Source of the DNA: Candidatus Angelobacter sp. Gp1-AA117
Lineage (GTDB): Bacteria > Acidobacteriota > Terriglobia > Terriglobales > Acidobacteriaceae
Assembly (NCBI GenBank): GCA_003223515.1
Contig: QHVI01000014.1
Span: forward strand, 1-64,000
Direction of reading: 5' to 3'
Length of the DNA: 64,000 nt
Part shown: one piece after another, positions 1 to 8,396 of the stretch
Numbering within the stretch: position 1 is the stretch's first letter
How the letters are laid out: every line of letters begins with the position of its first letter
Made by a program: the position numbers and the translations under genes
The notes under the pieces: generated by a model
The model's database searches: none
What the model was told of the DNA's origin: nothing
The model's input: only the letters and a program-made list of their open reading frames with translations

Positions 1-308
1 ATCTTGGCATTCGCTCTCTTACCAGGCACGCAAACATGCCCCAGTTGAGGCAGCCGGGACTGTCACTGCTGCTCCTGCTGGTGGTGCAGCTTCTGCTCGG
101 CTTCTCCGCCTATGTTATGCGTGTGGTACAGGGCGTGAACGAAGCGCAACCCACGCTGGGCCTGGTGGCCACCACGGTTGCGCACATGGGAGTAGGAGCC
201 TTGATCCTAGCGGTGACAGTAATCTTCACGATCCAGACCTACCGCCATGCGGGAGAGCCGGCCCAGGTGCTGCCCTTTGATCGCAAGCGGGAGGTGGTAA
301 GCGCATGA
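1..308 (+). CDS. ctaA: Heme A synthase (COX15/CtaA family), C-terminal fragment
   Basis: This is the 3' end of a gene that begins left of the window; the frame is open to the edge, so the internal Met at base 36 is not the start. The visible part has two hydrophobic helices, one around LLLLLVVQLLLGFSAYVM and a second that begins with the conserved His of HMGVGALILA. That is the layout of the last two helices of CtaA/COX15, where such a His is a heme ligand. The family converts heme O to heme A for aa3-type oxidases in the cytoplasmic membrane. Its stop overlaps the next start (ATGA) and the next gene makes heme O, so the two are co-translated in one pathway. With only about 100 residues visible, the call leans on this context. 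Confidence 0.7.
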   Translation, partial: LGIRSLTRHANMPQLRQPGLSLLLLLVVQLLLGFSAYVMRVVQGVNEAQPTLGLVATTVAHMGVGALILAVTVIFTIQTYRHAGEPAQVLPFDRKREVVSA

Positions 309-1264
309 GCAGCGCCGTCCGCCACGTAGTTCCTGAAGAGACCACGGCCGCAACTCCGGCAATCGCGAAGAAACAGTCGGTCTTCAGCGATTACATGCAG
401 CTCTTCAAAGTGCGCGTGACCTCGCTGATTGTGATGACTGCCTGGACGGGTTACTACATGGGCTCGGCCAAGTCCGGCGTCTCTTCAGTTTCTGCGGGTC
501 TGTTCCACGCGCTGCTGGGCATCGGGCTTACCTCCGCAGGCGCGGCCGCGCTGAATGAAGCCTTCGAACACAACGTGGATGCCCGGATGAGGCGCACCAG
601 GAACCGTCCCATACCGGCGCACAGAATGCGTCTGGCGGAAGGTTTTGCCGCGGGCGCTCTGGCCACGATTGCAGGCCCGCTGTACCTTGCTTACACCACC
701 AACGTGTTGACTGCGGTGCTGGCATTTGCCACAGCCGTGACTTACCTGGCGCTGTACACGCCCCTCAAGAAGATTTCTCCGATCGCTACGCTGGTGGGAG
801 CATTTCCCGGCGCCATGCCTCCGCTGCTAGGCTGGACAGCGATTCGCGGCAAAGTTGAAATCGAGGCTCTGGTGCTCTTTACGATTGTCTTTATCTGGCA
901 GTTCCCGCATTTTCAGGCCATCGCGTGGATGTATCGCGACGATTATGAAGCAGGCGGGATCAAGATGCTGCCGGTGGTGGACAAAGAGGGACGCAGCGTG
1001 GTGCGCCAGATGCTCTCGTATTCTTCAGCGCTGATCCCGGTCAGCCTGCTTCCAGCAGGATTGCAGATGTCCGGCAAGGTTTATCTGATCGGCGCATTGC
1101 TTCTGGGCATCGCCTTTTTGTATTTCAGCTATCGGTTGGCGCGCACCAAACTACCCACTACAGCGCCTGAATCGAGGAAGTTTGCGCGCCGGCTTCTGCA
1201 GGCTTCAATCCTTTATTTACCTCTACTCTTCGCGTTGATGATGATCAACGTGCTCAGGTCGTAG
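305..1264 (+). CDS. ctaB: Protoheme IX farnesyltransferase (heme O synthase)
   Basis: A 319-residue polytopic membrane protein of the UbiA superfamily that transfers a farnesyl group to heme B to give heme O. The first Asp-rich motif is seen as NEAFEHNVDARMRRTRNRP near residues 92-110, with the NRP tail typical of CtaB. The second, YRDDYEAGGIKMLPV, lies near residue 210. About eight to nine hydrophobic segments follow. Length is normal for the family (about 300). The start overlaps the ctaA stop by four bases, indicating translational coupling, and the ABC exporter begins three bases after the stop. Together these form a cytochrome c oxidase assembly operon. Confidence 0.95.
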   Translation: MSSAVRHVVPEETTAATPAIAKKQSVFSDYMQLFKVRVTSLIVMTAWTGYYMGSAKSGVSSVSAGLFHALLGIGLTSAGAAALNEAFEHNVDARMRRTRNRPIPAHRMRLAEGFAAGALATIAGPLYLAYTTNVLTAVLAFATAVTYLALYTPLKKISPIATLVGAFPGAMPPLLGWTAIRGKVEIEALVLFTIVFIWQFPHFQAIAWMYRDDYEAGGIKMLPVVDKEGRSVVRQMLSYSSALIPVSLLPAGLQMSGKVYLIGALLLGIAFLYFSYRLARTKLPTTAPESRKFARRLLQASILYLPLLFALMMINVLRS

Positions 1265-1267
1265 CCA

Positions 1268-2263
1268 ATGGCAACCATGGTCGAAAACACGGCAGAATCC
1301 GGTGCCCAGCGTGACTCTGCTGCGGTGATTCAAATCCAGAACCTGCGCCACAGCTATGGCGAGCGCGCCGCGCTGAAGGGGATTTCCTTCGATGTCCGTC
1401 CCGCAGAAATCTTCGGCCTCTTGGGCCCCAACGGGAGCGGCAAGACCACGCTTTTCAGGGTTCTCTCCACACTCATGCTGCCCAGCGAAGGCCGCGCGCT
1501 GATTGCAGGCTTTGATGCCGGACGCCAGCCGGACGAGGTGCGCCGCCGCATCGGCGTGGTTTTCCAGTCGCAGAGTGTCGATATCAAGCTCACGGCAGCC
1601 GAGAATCTCTGGCACCAGGGACACCTCTATGGCCTGCGCGGCCCTCTGTTGCAGGAACGCATCAGCGAGATGCTGCAGCGCGTAGGGCTGGCAGAACGCG
1701 CCAAAGAAAAAGTTGAAACATTTTCCGGAGGCATGCAGCGCCGCGTCGAACTGGCGAAGGGGCTCATGCATCGTCCCAGCATTCTGCTGCTGGACGAGCC
1801 GACCACCGGACTCGATCCGGGCGCGCGCCGCGATCTCTGGCTCTACCTTCAGGAGCTGCGCAATCAGGAGCACGTTTCCATCATCGTGACCACACACCTG
1901 ATGGAAGAAGCCGAGCGCTGCGACCGGCTGGCTATTCTCAGCGAAGGCAATGTGGTCGCATTGGGTACACCAGGTGAACTGCGCAGCGAGATTGGCGGCG
2001 ATGTGATCCTGCTGGAAACCGATCAGCCGGAATCACTGGCTGCGCGCATCGAGCAGCGTTTTCAGGTCAGCGCGCAGGTGCTCGACCACAAAGTTCGCAT
2101 GCAGCGCAAAGAAGGCCACCGCTTTGTCACCGATCTGGCTGAAGCTTTTCCCGGCGAGATTCAATCTATTTCAGTAAGCAAGCCGACTCTGGAAGACATC
2201 TTCATCAGCCGCACCGGCCACCGTTTCTGGACGGAGCAGGAGAAAGAGCAGGAGCAGAAGTAA
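1268..2263 (+). CDS. ABC transporter ATP-binding protein (DrrA/CcmA-like)
   Basis: A 331-residue ATPase subunit. Walker A is GPNGSGKTT (about residue 54), the signature is FSGGMQRRVELAKG (about 150), and Walker B is ILLLDEPTTGLD (about 172), followed by the H-loop TTHLMEEAE. A C-terminal extension of about 90 residues is typical of DrrA-type exporters with ABC-2 permeases. The stop codon is immediately followed by the permease ATG, so the two are made together. Position between heme O synthase and a DUF420 protein suggests a part in oxidase or cytochrome assembly, but the substrate cannot be read from the sequence. A second ATG lies three codons in. Confidence 0.9.
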   Translation: MATMVENTAESGAQRDSAAVIQIQNLRHSYGERAALKGISFDVRPAEIFGLLGPNGSGKTTLFRVLSTLMLPSEGRALIAGFDAGRQPDEVRRRIGVVFQSQSVDIKLTAAENLWHQGHLYGLRGPLLQERISEMLQRVGLAERAKEKVETFSGGMQRRVELAKGLMHRPSILLLDEPTTGLDPGARRDLWLYLQELRNQEHVSIIVTTHLMEEAERCDRLAILSEGNVVALGTPGELRSEIGGDVILLETDQPESLAARIEQRFQVSAQVLDHKVRMQRKEGHRFVTDLAEAFPGEIQSISVSKPTLEDIFISRTGHRFWTEQEKEQEQK

Positions 2264-3091
2264 ATGGCGCAAGCAGCAGTCACCCCAAACCAGATGGTTC
2301 TTCCCCGCGTGAACCCGCTTCTTCCGGCTTTCACTCTCTGGTGGCGGGAGATCGTGCGCTTCTATCGCCAGCCCGCGCGCGTGGTCGGGGTGGTCATCTC
2401 ACCGCTGCTCTTCTGGCTGGTCATCGGCGCGGGCTTCGGCACCTCACTACAATCGCAGGCCACCGGGCAGGGAAATTACCTGAACTACTTCTTCCCCGGC
2501 GCGCTCATCATGATCGTCCTCTTTACCTCCATCTTCACCATGATGTCGGTGATCGAGGATCGCAACAAAGGGTTTCTGCTCTCGGTAATGGTGGCCCCGG
2601 TGCATCGCTCCGGCATCGTGCTGGGCAAAGTTCTGGGCGGCACCACGCTCTCTGCGATTCAAGGATTGCTCTTCCTGGTGTTCGCTCCTCTGATTGGCAT
2701 ACACATTGGGCTTGCGCAGTTTCTCGACGTGCTGCTGATCGTCTTTCTGGTCGCGTTCTCACTCACTGCCCTGGGATTTGCCATTGCCTGGAAGATGGAA
2801 TCGACACAGGGTTTTCATGCCATCATCAACCTGTTTCTGATTCCCTTGTGGCTGCTCTCGGGAGCGCTCTTCCCTATCGCCGGAGCCTCAGGCTGGATCA
2901 AGTGGCTCATGCAGATCAATCCGCTCACTTACGGTCTGGATGCTCTGCAACTGGTGTTATTTCCTGAAACGCACCCTGCAACTATTCTGAGCCTGTGGCC
3001 TTCAGTGGCCGTGCTTGCCGCCTTCACTGCTGTGGTCTTTCTGGCCGGGTTCATGGTTGCGAACCGCCGCACGACTCTTCCAGCAGCCTGA
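2264..3091 (+). CDS. ABC-2 type permease, partner of the preceding ATPase
   Basis: A 275-residue membrane protein with six predicted helices. It has the ABC-2 pattern: a cytoplasmic N-terminus, a first helix ending in FWLVIGAGFG, a central conserved stretch with EDRNKGFLLSVMVAPV, and a late PLWLLSGALFPIAGASGW segment followed by NPLTYGLDALQ, which matches the ABC-2 signature of DrrB/NodJ-like exporters. Start and stop abut the ATPase gene with no gap and the DUF420 gene begins two bases after the stop. Substrate unknown; the heme-synthesis neighbours make an oxidase-assembly role plausible. Confidence 0.88.
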   Translation: MAQAAVTPNQMVLPRVNPLLPAFTLWWREIVRFYRQPARVVGVVISPLLFWLVIGAGFGTSLQSQATGQGNYLNYFFPGALIMIVLFTSIFTMMSVIEDRNKGFLLSVMVAPVHRSGIVLGKVLGGTTLSAIQGLLFLVFAPLIGIHIGLAQFLDVLLIVFLVAFSLTALGFAIAWKMESTQGFHAIINLFLIPLWLLSGALFPIAGASGWIKWLMQINPLTYGLDALQLVLFPETHPATILSLWPSVAVLAAFTAVVFLAGFMVANRRTTLPAA

Positions 3092-3093
3092 AT

Positions 3094-3528
3094 ATGGCGC
3101 TTGATCTAAGCATCTTTCCCGCGCTCAATGCCGGCCTGAATGGCGCGAGCGCGGTGCTCATTACCAGCGGACGTCTGTTGATCCGCCGGCAGAAAGTCCG
3201 ACTGCATCGCGCCTGCATGATCGCCGCTGTGGTGACTTCCAGTTTGTTTCTGGCCTGCTATCTCTACTACCACGCTCACGTTCTTTCCGTGCACTTTCCC
3301 GGGCAGGGCTGGGTGCGCCCTGTGTATTTCACCATCCTGATTTCCCATACGATGCTGGCGGCTACCGTGCTGCCGCTGGTGTTGTTGTCACTCACTTCAG
3401 GCTTACGGGCCAGATTTGACCGCCACCGCCGCATCTCGCGCTGGACATTTCCGGTATGGCTCTACGTGTCGGTGACAGGGGTGGTGGTGTACATGATGCT
3501 GTATCAGATCTACGGGGCTCATCCGTGA
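3094..3528 (+). CDS. DUF420 membrane protein, oxidase-associated
   Basis: A 144-residue protein with four to five helices. Family members (YozB-like) are small membrane proteins found beside cytochrome c oxidase genes; no activity is established. I placed the start at ATG 3094, two bases after the permease stop, because longer upstream reading would overlap the permease extensively. Characteristic features are conserved His residues in the helices (YYHAHVLSVHF, ISHTML, HRRISRWTFPVWLYV), which resemble metal or heme ligands. It closes the ctaA-ctaB-ABC operon. The family assignment is solid; a function in heme or copper handling is inference. Confidence 0.82.
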   Translation: MALDLSIFPALNAGLNGASAVLITSGRLLIRRQKVRLHRACMIAAVVTSSLFLACYLYYHAHVLSVHFPGQGWVRPVYFTILISHTMLAATVLPLVLLSLTSGLRARFDRHRRISRWTFPVWLYVSVTGVVVYMMLYQIYGAHP

Positions 3529-3536
3529 GAGCAATT

Positions 3537-3564
3537 AGCATTCAGCACTCAGCATTCAGCACTC
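3537..3564. repeat. Two perfect tandem copies of a 14-bp unit
   Basis: The unit AGCATTCAGCACTC occurs twice back to back, with a third partial AGC start, just after the DUF420 stop codon. Comparable word-like repeats sit at other gene ends in this window. Confidence 0.8.
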
Positions 3565-3720
3565 AGCCCCTGAACAATATCGCGAGGGACAGATGCACGC
3601 GGAAACATCTCGGATGAACTGAGAAAAACATCATTCACCGCAATGGGCAATGGGTAAATGGGTAAGTAAATAATCCCGTTACCAAATTACTCAATTACCA
3701 ATTTCCTTCGCGTCCTTTGC

Positions 3721-3906
3721 ATTGCTAAACATCAAATTCATCTCAGGCTGCGAAGAATTTCTGGCTATTTTCTTCGCTCTACCCAATCTTCTGATTCGCG
3801 TAAATTCGCGCTATTCGCGTCATTCGCGGCTTATTTGCTTCCTCTGCGTCCTTTGCGTCCTCTGCGGTAAAAAGGTTTTTGGTTGTGGCTCGCCACGCTG
3901 CAGTAA
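3721..3906 (+). repeat. Dispersed ~180-bp repeat, copy 1
   Basis: This stretch matches 13588-13775 and 19702-19877. The best conserved core reads CTGATTCGCGTAAATTCGCG followed by CTATTCGCGTCATTCGCGGC; after it come CTCTGCGTCC-type words and then TTGTGGCTCGCCACGCTGC. It can be translated in one frame as a short peptide containing IRVNSRYSRHSR, but the copies differ by indels and frames, so it is not coding. Confidence 0.85.
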
Positions 3907-3973
3907 ATCATGGGAATGACGCTGTTCAAACGAAAATGTCACCACTGAACCGGCGCGGCCTGCGAAAAATATT

Positions 3974-4042
3974 TTTTGCACAAAAGTGCACAGGGCTGTG
4001 CAAAACCGGCCTGGATTTACGTTCCTTTCGGTGTGGTATAGT
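3974..4042 (+). promoter_or_regulatory. ssb upstream region: inverted repeat and possible promoter
   Basis: A perfect 9-bp inverted repeat (TTTTGCACA, 3974-3982; TGTGCAAAA, 3997-4005) surrounds an internal GTGCAC palindrome. A TATAGT hexamer at 4037-4042 is a plausible -10 for ssb, 30 bases before the ATG; the -35 is weak. The repeat could be an operator. No regulator is assigned. Confidence 0.4.
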
Positions 4043-4071
4043 GACCCCAACTTCTTTCACAAGCAGGTTCA

Positions 4072-4566
4072 ATGGCAAAAAGCGTAAACAAAGTGATTCT
4101 TGTAGGAAATCTGGGCAAAGACCCGGAAATCAAATACACCCCCAACGGCGTCCCTGTAGCGAAGTTCAGTCTGGCGACCAATGAGCGGTTTAAGGACAAA
4201 AGCGGCGAATGGCAGGATCGCACTGAATGGCACAACATTGTCGCATGGCAGCGGCTGGCTGAAATCGTAGGTGAGTATGTAAAGAAAGGCTCCAAGCTTT
4301 ACATTGAAGGCAAGCTGCAGACCTCGAGCTGGGAAGATAAGCAGAGCGGCGAGAAGAAGTACCGTACCGAAATTGTGGCCCAGGATCTCGTTCTGCTCGG
4401 CGGACGCGGTGAAGGCGACGCAGAAGGACGCTCCCGCAGCGCCGCCGCCCACAACTCTTCTTTCGATCAGCGCAATTCGCATAACTCTGACGATTCGCAG
4501 CATCAAGAGAGCAGCGGCAGTGGCGGCAGCAGCAGTACCATCACCGACGAAGATATTCCCTTCTAG
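4072..4566 (+). CDS. ssb: Single-stranded DNA-binding protein
   Basis: A 164-residue SSB that coats ssDNA in replication, repair and recombination. The OB-fold covers residues 1-110 and starts with [20 protein letters not shown]; it includes the aromatic and basic residues of the DNA path ([31 protein letters not shown]). A low-complexity Ser/His/Gln/Gly linker follows. The acidic C-terminal tip DEDIPF, which recruits partner proteins, is intact. The stop codon TAG is formed by the first bases of a MITE-like element that directly abuts the gene; the tail is unchanged, so insertion was neutral for the protein. Confidence 0.97.
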   Translation: MAKSVNKVILVGNLGKDPEIKYTPNGVPVAKFSLATNERFKDKSGEWQDRTEWHNIVAWQRLAEIVGEYVKKGSKLYIEGKLQTSSWEDKQSGEKKYRTEIVAQDLVLLGGRGEGDAEGRSRSAAAHNSSFDQRNSHNSDDSQHQESSGSGGSSSTITDEDIPF

Positions 4567-4750
4567 TGCTCTGACGTATGATTTTTGGGACATAGCCAGC
4601 AAAGCTGGCGGCATTCTTCTAGCCCACAGCGCAAGCTGTGGGTATAGAAATAGACAAGAACAGAGCTGGCGAAGCCAGCGCCATAGCTGTAATGCACCCT
4701 CATTCCATCGGAATGCCTCGATTCCTATTTCCATGCGGTCAGAGCACTAG
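4563..4750. mobile_element. MITE-like element with 13-bp terminal inverted repeats
   Basis: Perfect terminal inverted repeats CTAGTGCTCTGAC (4563-4575) and GTCAGAGCACTAG (4738-4750) bound 188 bp with no ORF. Inside are at least four short hairpins: GCCAGC-aaa-GCTGGC, CCCACAGC-gcaa-GCTGTGGG, GCTGGC-gaa-GCCAGC and CATTCC-atc-GGAATG. This is the build of a small non-autonomous transposable or REP-type element. Both ends carry CTAG, which could be a target duplication or part of the repeat. No transposase is seen in the window. Confidence 0.7.
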
Positions 4751-4848
4751 GAAAACCTGGCCGCGCTTGACCCGGCGCAAGCGCGGCTGATATGTCCTAC
4801 TCCCCTCTTACCGATAAATGTGCAGGGCCAATCACCTTCAGCTTCTTT

Positions 4849-4854
4849 TATAAT
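4849..4854 (+). promoter_or_regulatory. Consensus -10 hexamer of the frataxin-like gene
   Basis: TATAAT ends eight bases before the ATG at 4862. Transcription would start at or next to the start codon, so the mRNA would be leaderless; no Shine-Dalgarno sequence is present. The -35 is weak. Confidence 0.55.
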
Positions 4855-4861
4855 CAGTCTC

Positions 4862-5191
4862 ATGGACGAACTGGAATTTCGCCGGCGTGCAGATGCTGCC
4901 ATTGAAGACCTGAAAAAAAGCCTGATTCGCGCTGAAGAGGACGTTGCCATGGAAGTGGAGGAAAATGCCGGCGCACTTCACATCAGTTTCGATGATCCGC
5001 CGGGAAAGTTCGTGATCACCCCGAATGCTCCCGTCCAGCAGATCTGGATTTCCGCCCGGGTCAGCAGTTTCAAGCTCGACTGGTCGGAGCAGGCGCAGGA
5101 TTTCGTCCTGGCCAAAACAGGCGAACACCTGAAGAACCTGGTAGCCCGGCTGATCGGAGAGCAACTCGGCGAGACAATCCAGCTTGGATAG
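4862..5191 (+). CDS. cyaY: Frataxin/CyaY-like iron-binding protein
   Basis: A 109-residue small acidic protein. The N-terminal helix is rich in Glu/Asp (MDELEFRRRADAAIEDLKK). The central strand block KFVITPNAPVQQIWIS matches the family pattern (tyr/phe-V-I-N-x-Q-x-P-x-Q-I-W-L-S), followed by FKLDW and a C-terminal helix. CyaY/frataxin modulates iron supply and cysteine desulfurase activity in Fe-S assembly. Length agrees with bacterial CyaY (105-110). The ATG at 4862 is chosen because the family begins at this point and because a consensus -10 lies just upstream. The gene stands alone between ssb and a membrane transferase, with no isc/suf genes nearby. Confidence 0.75.
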   Translation: MDELEFRRRADAAIEDLKKSLIRAEEDVAMEVEENAGALHISFDDPPGKFVITPNAPVQQIWISARVSSFKLDWSEQAQDFVLAKTGEHLKNLVARLIGEQLGETIQLG

Positions 5192-5457
5192 CCCATTTCA
5201 TCGCAGATTCCGGCCACAGAGAAAACGCCAAACGCCTTATTCCCGCTGGGCCATCTCTCCATCAAACTTACGTAACGTGGTCCGCAGGCTTCACCTTGCA
5301 GAGGCGAGCCGCGAAAATGGTTAAGATAAGAAGCAGCGCAACCTTGATCGCGTGGATTGAATACCTCCGCGGTTCGAGACCCTTCATGATCTCATTCACT
5401 CCATCCACTGCTTTACAGTCGCAGGCGCGACCCGGGAGAATGGTTTCCGCCGGGACC

Positions 5458-7947
5458 ATGGCGCGCCTCAGGTTTGCAGCCCAGGCAATATTCGGCGCTG
5501 TCCTTATCCTTGATTCTCTCTTCCTGATCCTCTGCTATATCACTTTTAATTTTTTCGGCGCGCTCAACAGTCCTTTCTACGGATGGCTGCGTGGTTTGAT
5601 GCTGGTGGCCAGGCTGCTTTATTTCCCGTCATTTGCGGCAGCATTGGTTTTCATGGATCTGGGGCGGAAGAAGGAAACATTCCGCTGGGTAGTGGCAGCC
5701 CTGGTGATAACTCAGGTTGTGCTGGGAATAACGCTCCTATGGGGACCCGGCCTTACATTTTTCTATGGCTGGACCCTGCTGTATGGCCCCAACGTTCGAA
5801 CCCCTCTTGGCGATGAGCATACTTATGTTGAAGCGATTGCCTGCCTGGCGCCCATTGCCTGGGTTTCATTCGTTCAGATTGCAGCCCGTCTGGACAACAT
5901 CCAGAAAGATATCGGGAAAGGCCTGAAGCTGCGGGCATTTGTCATTGCTGGTGTGGCTGTCTCACTTCTTTATACACTCGCTGCCCTGCCTCGACTTAAA
6001 GTTGCAGGACAGCCTGTTCCCCCCGGAGCAATCGCCATCAGCATCGCGGCCCACCTGGCGATCTTTGTTACTGTCTTTGTGGTTCTTGAGTGGATCAGGA
6101 TGATTGCCGCGCGCTTCACCCATCCAGCGCCCATTCAGTTCGTCGCCCGCTCGATTGCAGCATGGCTCGTGCTGGCACTCATTATCAGGAAGATCATCTT
6201 TGCGCTCCTGGGATTCAACGGCACACAGGCGACATTTTATGCGCTGTTGTTTCCACTGGTCATCGTCCTGTTTGCGGCCAACCTGGCGCTTGCCGCTCAG
6301 GATCAGCGTACGTCAATGAATGAATCTCCCAACCGCATCAGCAGCCGGCTTCGGCAATGGGCTTTGCGTCCGCTTGCCTTTTTGGCAATCCTTATCTTCT
6401 TCTATATCTTCGCCATCCGCTTCGTAAAAATTGACTGGGAACATGTGCTGAGCAGCATAAGCGCGATCATCCTCTGGGCGTTGCTGTTGCGTTTCTTCGT
6501 TTCATTTGGCCATAACAGCCATAATCATTCCCTGAAATCCCTGATAGCGTTGTCGCTGTTGTGCATCGTCTCTCTTGCTGGTATCCGGCAAAGCGCAGAT
6601 TACGGAAAGCTGGGTAACCTGCTGGAACAGTATGCCATCTATGATGGTTCATTTTTTGCCATCCAGCAGACAGTCAAACCCGTACTGCAGGACGATCAAT
6701 ATGATCCCTGGTACAAATTCCTCAGCGCTCATGCCCCCATTCGCGGAGTCATAGCAGCGCCCGAGGTGCCACTCACCTCTGATTTGAAGCCGGCCAGGAT
6801 AGCCAAGCCGAATATCTTCATTCTGGTGATCGATGCCCTGCGCCGCGATTATGTGTCAGCCTATAACCCGGCAGTCAACTTTACCCCGGCCATGCAGGCG
6901 TTTGCGCAGGACAGCGTTATCTTTCAGCATGCCTACTCTCCTTATGCAGGGACAGCCCTGGCTGATCCTGCAATCTGGTCGGGGTTCCAGCAGATCAACA
7001 ATATTTTTCCCAGGCCGCTGCCACGGATGAATAACCTGCAGCGCATGCTGAACGTGGATAGCTACCATTCCTATATCAGCTATAACCCCATCGTAGCTGC
7101 GCTCATGAATGAATCGAATACCATCACCGGCCTGAATACCGATTTGTCTGACAAGCAGCAAAAGGAATTTGGCCTGGTCATCAGCGAACTCGAAGAGGAT
7201 CTGGCCAGAAGAAAAGATCCGGAGCACCCGATCTTTGCTTTTGCTCAGCCTGCCAATGTGCATACGCTCTCACTGGCGTGGCACAAAGGCGACTTGCAGA
7301 TCAGGTCGCATCCCGGCTTCGATGATGCCTATGCATCGGCGGTGGAGCGTGTGGACAGGATTTTCGGCGAATTCATGAGCTTTTTGAAGAAGCAGGGTTT
7401 GTATGACAACAGCATCATCATCGTGACTGCCGACCATGGCGAGAGCCTGGGAGAAATGGGCCGTGAAGGTCACGTTTCATTCGTGACGCCGGAAGTCATT
7501 GAAGTCCCATTCATCATTCATGTGCCCGAGCAGCAAAAAGCTGGAATGGTCTGGAATATGAATCGCGTGATGTCACTGCATGAGATTACACCCACGCTCT
7601 ACTACCTGCTCGGGCACAGCCCCATTCGCCGGGATGAAATGATTGGCTGTCCTCTCTTCACGCGTACGCAGGAAGAGCAAGCCTGCAAGCAGCCGGACCA
7701 CTACTTTTTTATGTCGAGCTATCTCCCGGTCTTCGGCATTCTTTCCAAGGATTTAAAAGAACTGTTTATTGTGGATGCCAGCTTGCGCCGCAACTACTAC
7801 TATGATTTAGAAGAGGATCCGCGAGCGCTCAAGAACAAAGTGACGATCCCGCTGCGCGACCGGTACGAACCGGTCCTTCGCCAGGACCTCGAAAAAATCG
7901 ATTCATTCTACGGCGTGAGTGAAGAACGTTTGCAAAGCAACCATTAA
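5458..7947 (+). CDS. Membrane alkaline-phosphatase-superfamily (sulfatase/LtaS/EptA-like) protein
   Basis: A large two-part protein of about 830 residues. The first ~430 residues form 10 or more membrane helices. The C-terminal part is a sulfatase-type domain beginning KPNIFILVIDALRRDYVSAY, whose first Asp is a metal ligand. The nucleophile position reads SPYAGTALADPA, with Thr where true sulfatases have Cys/Ser in CxPxR. Thr is the nucleophile of LtaS and EptA-type phospho-transferases, so transfer of a phospho-alcohol head group to an envelope glycan or lipid is more likely than sulfate hydrolysis. A second metal site is VTADHGESLGE followed by a conserved GHVSF. The start is uncertain: ATGs at 5317, 5386, 5440 and 5458 are in frame and none has a convincing ribosome site; I chose the one just before the first helix. 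Acts at the outer face of the membrane. Confidence 0.72.
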   Translation: MARLRFAAQAIFGAVLILDSLFLILCYITFNFFGALNSPFYGWLRGLMLVARLLYFPSFAAALVFMDLGRKKETFRWVVAALVITQVVLGITLLWGPGLTFFYGWTLLYGPNVRTPLGDEHTYVEAIACLAPIAWVSFVQIAARLDNIQKDIGKGLKLRAFVIAGVAVSLLYTLAALPRLKVAGQPVPPGAIAISIAAHLAIFVTVFVVLEWIRMIAARFTHPAPIQFVARSIAAWLVLALIIRKIIFALLGFNGTQATFYALLFPLVIVLFAANLALAAQDQRTSMNESPNRISSRLRQWALRPLAFLAILIFFYIFAIRFVKIDWEHVLSSISAIILWALLLRFFVSFGHNSHNHSLKSLIALSLLCIVSLAGIRQSADYGKLGNLLEQYAIYDGSFFAIQQTVKPVLQDDQYDPWYKFLSAHAPIRGVIAAPEVPLTSDLKPARIAKPNIFILVIDALRRDYVSAYNPAVNFTPAMQAFAQDSVIFQHAYSPYAGTALADPAIWSGFQQINNIFPRPLPRMNNLQRMLNVDSYHSYISYNPIVAALMNESNTITGLNTDLSDKQQKEFGLVISELEEDLARRKDPEHPIFAFAQPANVHTLSLAWHKGDLQIRSHPGFDDAYASAVERVDRIFGEFMSFLKKQGLYDNSIIIVTADHGESLGEMGREGHVSFVTPEVIEVPFIIHVPEQQKAGMVWNMNRVMSLHEITPTLYYLLGHSPIRRDEMIGCPLFTRTQEEQACKQPDHYFFMSSYLPVFGILSKDLKELFIVDASLRRNYYYDLEEDPRALKNKVTIPLRDRYEPVLRQDLEKIDSFYGVSEERLQSNH

Positions 7948-8139
7948 ATACCTTTCCAGCAGTCTGACCTCTCATGTCTCTCGATACCATGAGCCGATGG
8001 AATCTTAAACGCTTTACGTCCTCGATCTAACACCGGCAGCCAGTCCCTGGCAGCACGGAGATGAATAGGGTTCCTTTTTCTATACGTGCCCGATACCAAC
8101 AGGCTGTACTCCGATTGGCATTCTGCGTCACTCATTTCC

Positions 8140-8154
8140 TGACACTATTTGTCA
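8140..8154. promoter_or_regulatory. Inverted repeat TGACA-N5-TGTCA upstream of pilin 1
   Basis: TGACA-CTATT-TGTCA is a perfect 5-bp inverted repeat. Related repeats lie upstream of pilin 2 (9040-9054) and pilin 3 (10013-10035). The spacing to a candidate sigma54 box downstream (about 150 bp) would suit an enhancer; PilR in Pseudomonas is known to bind TGTC-containing sites. Regulation here is inference. Confidence 0.45.
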
Positions 8155-8286
8155 ATCGTGGTAAAGTAATTAGGTACCAACGCACCAATGAGCGAGCTTT
8201 TCTTCTGCATTAAAATTCGAATAAATCGTTTGCTTTCAACTACATAACAGTATTTTGCCTTTCCTTTGTAGACCCCGCCCGGAAGA

Positions 8287-8302
8287 TGGTTGGTGGCGTG
8301 CA
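8287..8302 (+). promoter_or_regulatory. Possible sigma54 promoter of pilin 1
   Basis: TGG (8287-8289) and TGCA (8299-8302) place GG and GC exactly 10 bases apart, as in -24/-12 promoters. The match outside these dinucleotides is partial. It would give a leader of about 85 bases. Confidence 0.35.
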
Positions 8303-8396
8303 CTATGGAACAGCGTTCAAACGAGTCCCCGTCGGCAGAGGGCAAAATTCAAAGACTTACCAAGATTTACCAAAGAAGAAATTAGAGGAGATCTCA

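Larger units (their letters stand above)
3529..4071. other. 543-bp gene-free stretch before ssb
   Basis: No credible gene. It holds, in order: the 14-bp tandem repeat; a degenerate inverted tract of GGGTAA and TTACC words (about 3648-3700) that resembles the tract at 17879-17925; copy 1 of the roughly 180-bp dispersed repeat (3721-3906); and the ssb control region. Confidence 0.7.
7948..8396. other. 449-bp region upstream of pilin 1
   Basis: No credible gene. It contains an inverted repeat TGACA-N5-TGTCA (8140-8154), a GG-N10-GC sigma54-like box (8288-8301), and a good ribosome site AGAGGAG (8384-8390) for pilin 1. The rest is AT-richer and featureless. Confidence 0.6.

Noticed and set aside
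3722-3919. Small protein with IRVNSRYSRHSR
   Set aside because: It is the translation of the dispersed repeat; the other copies do not keep the frame.
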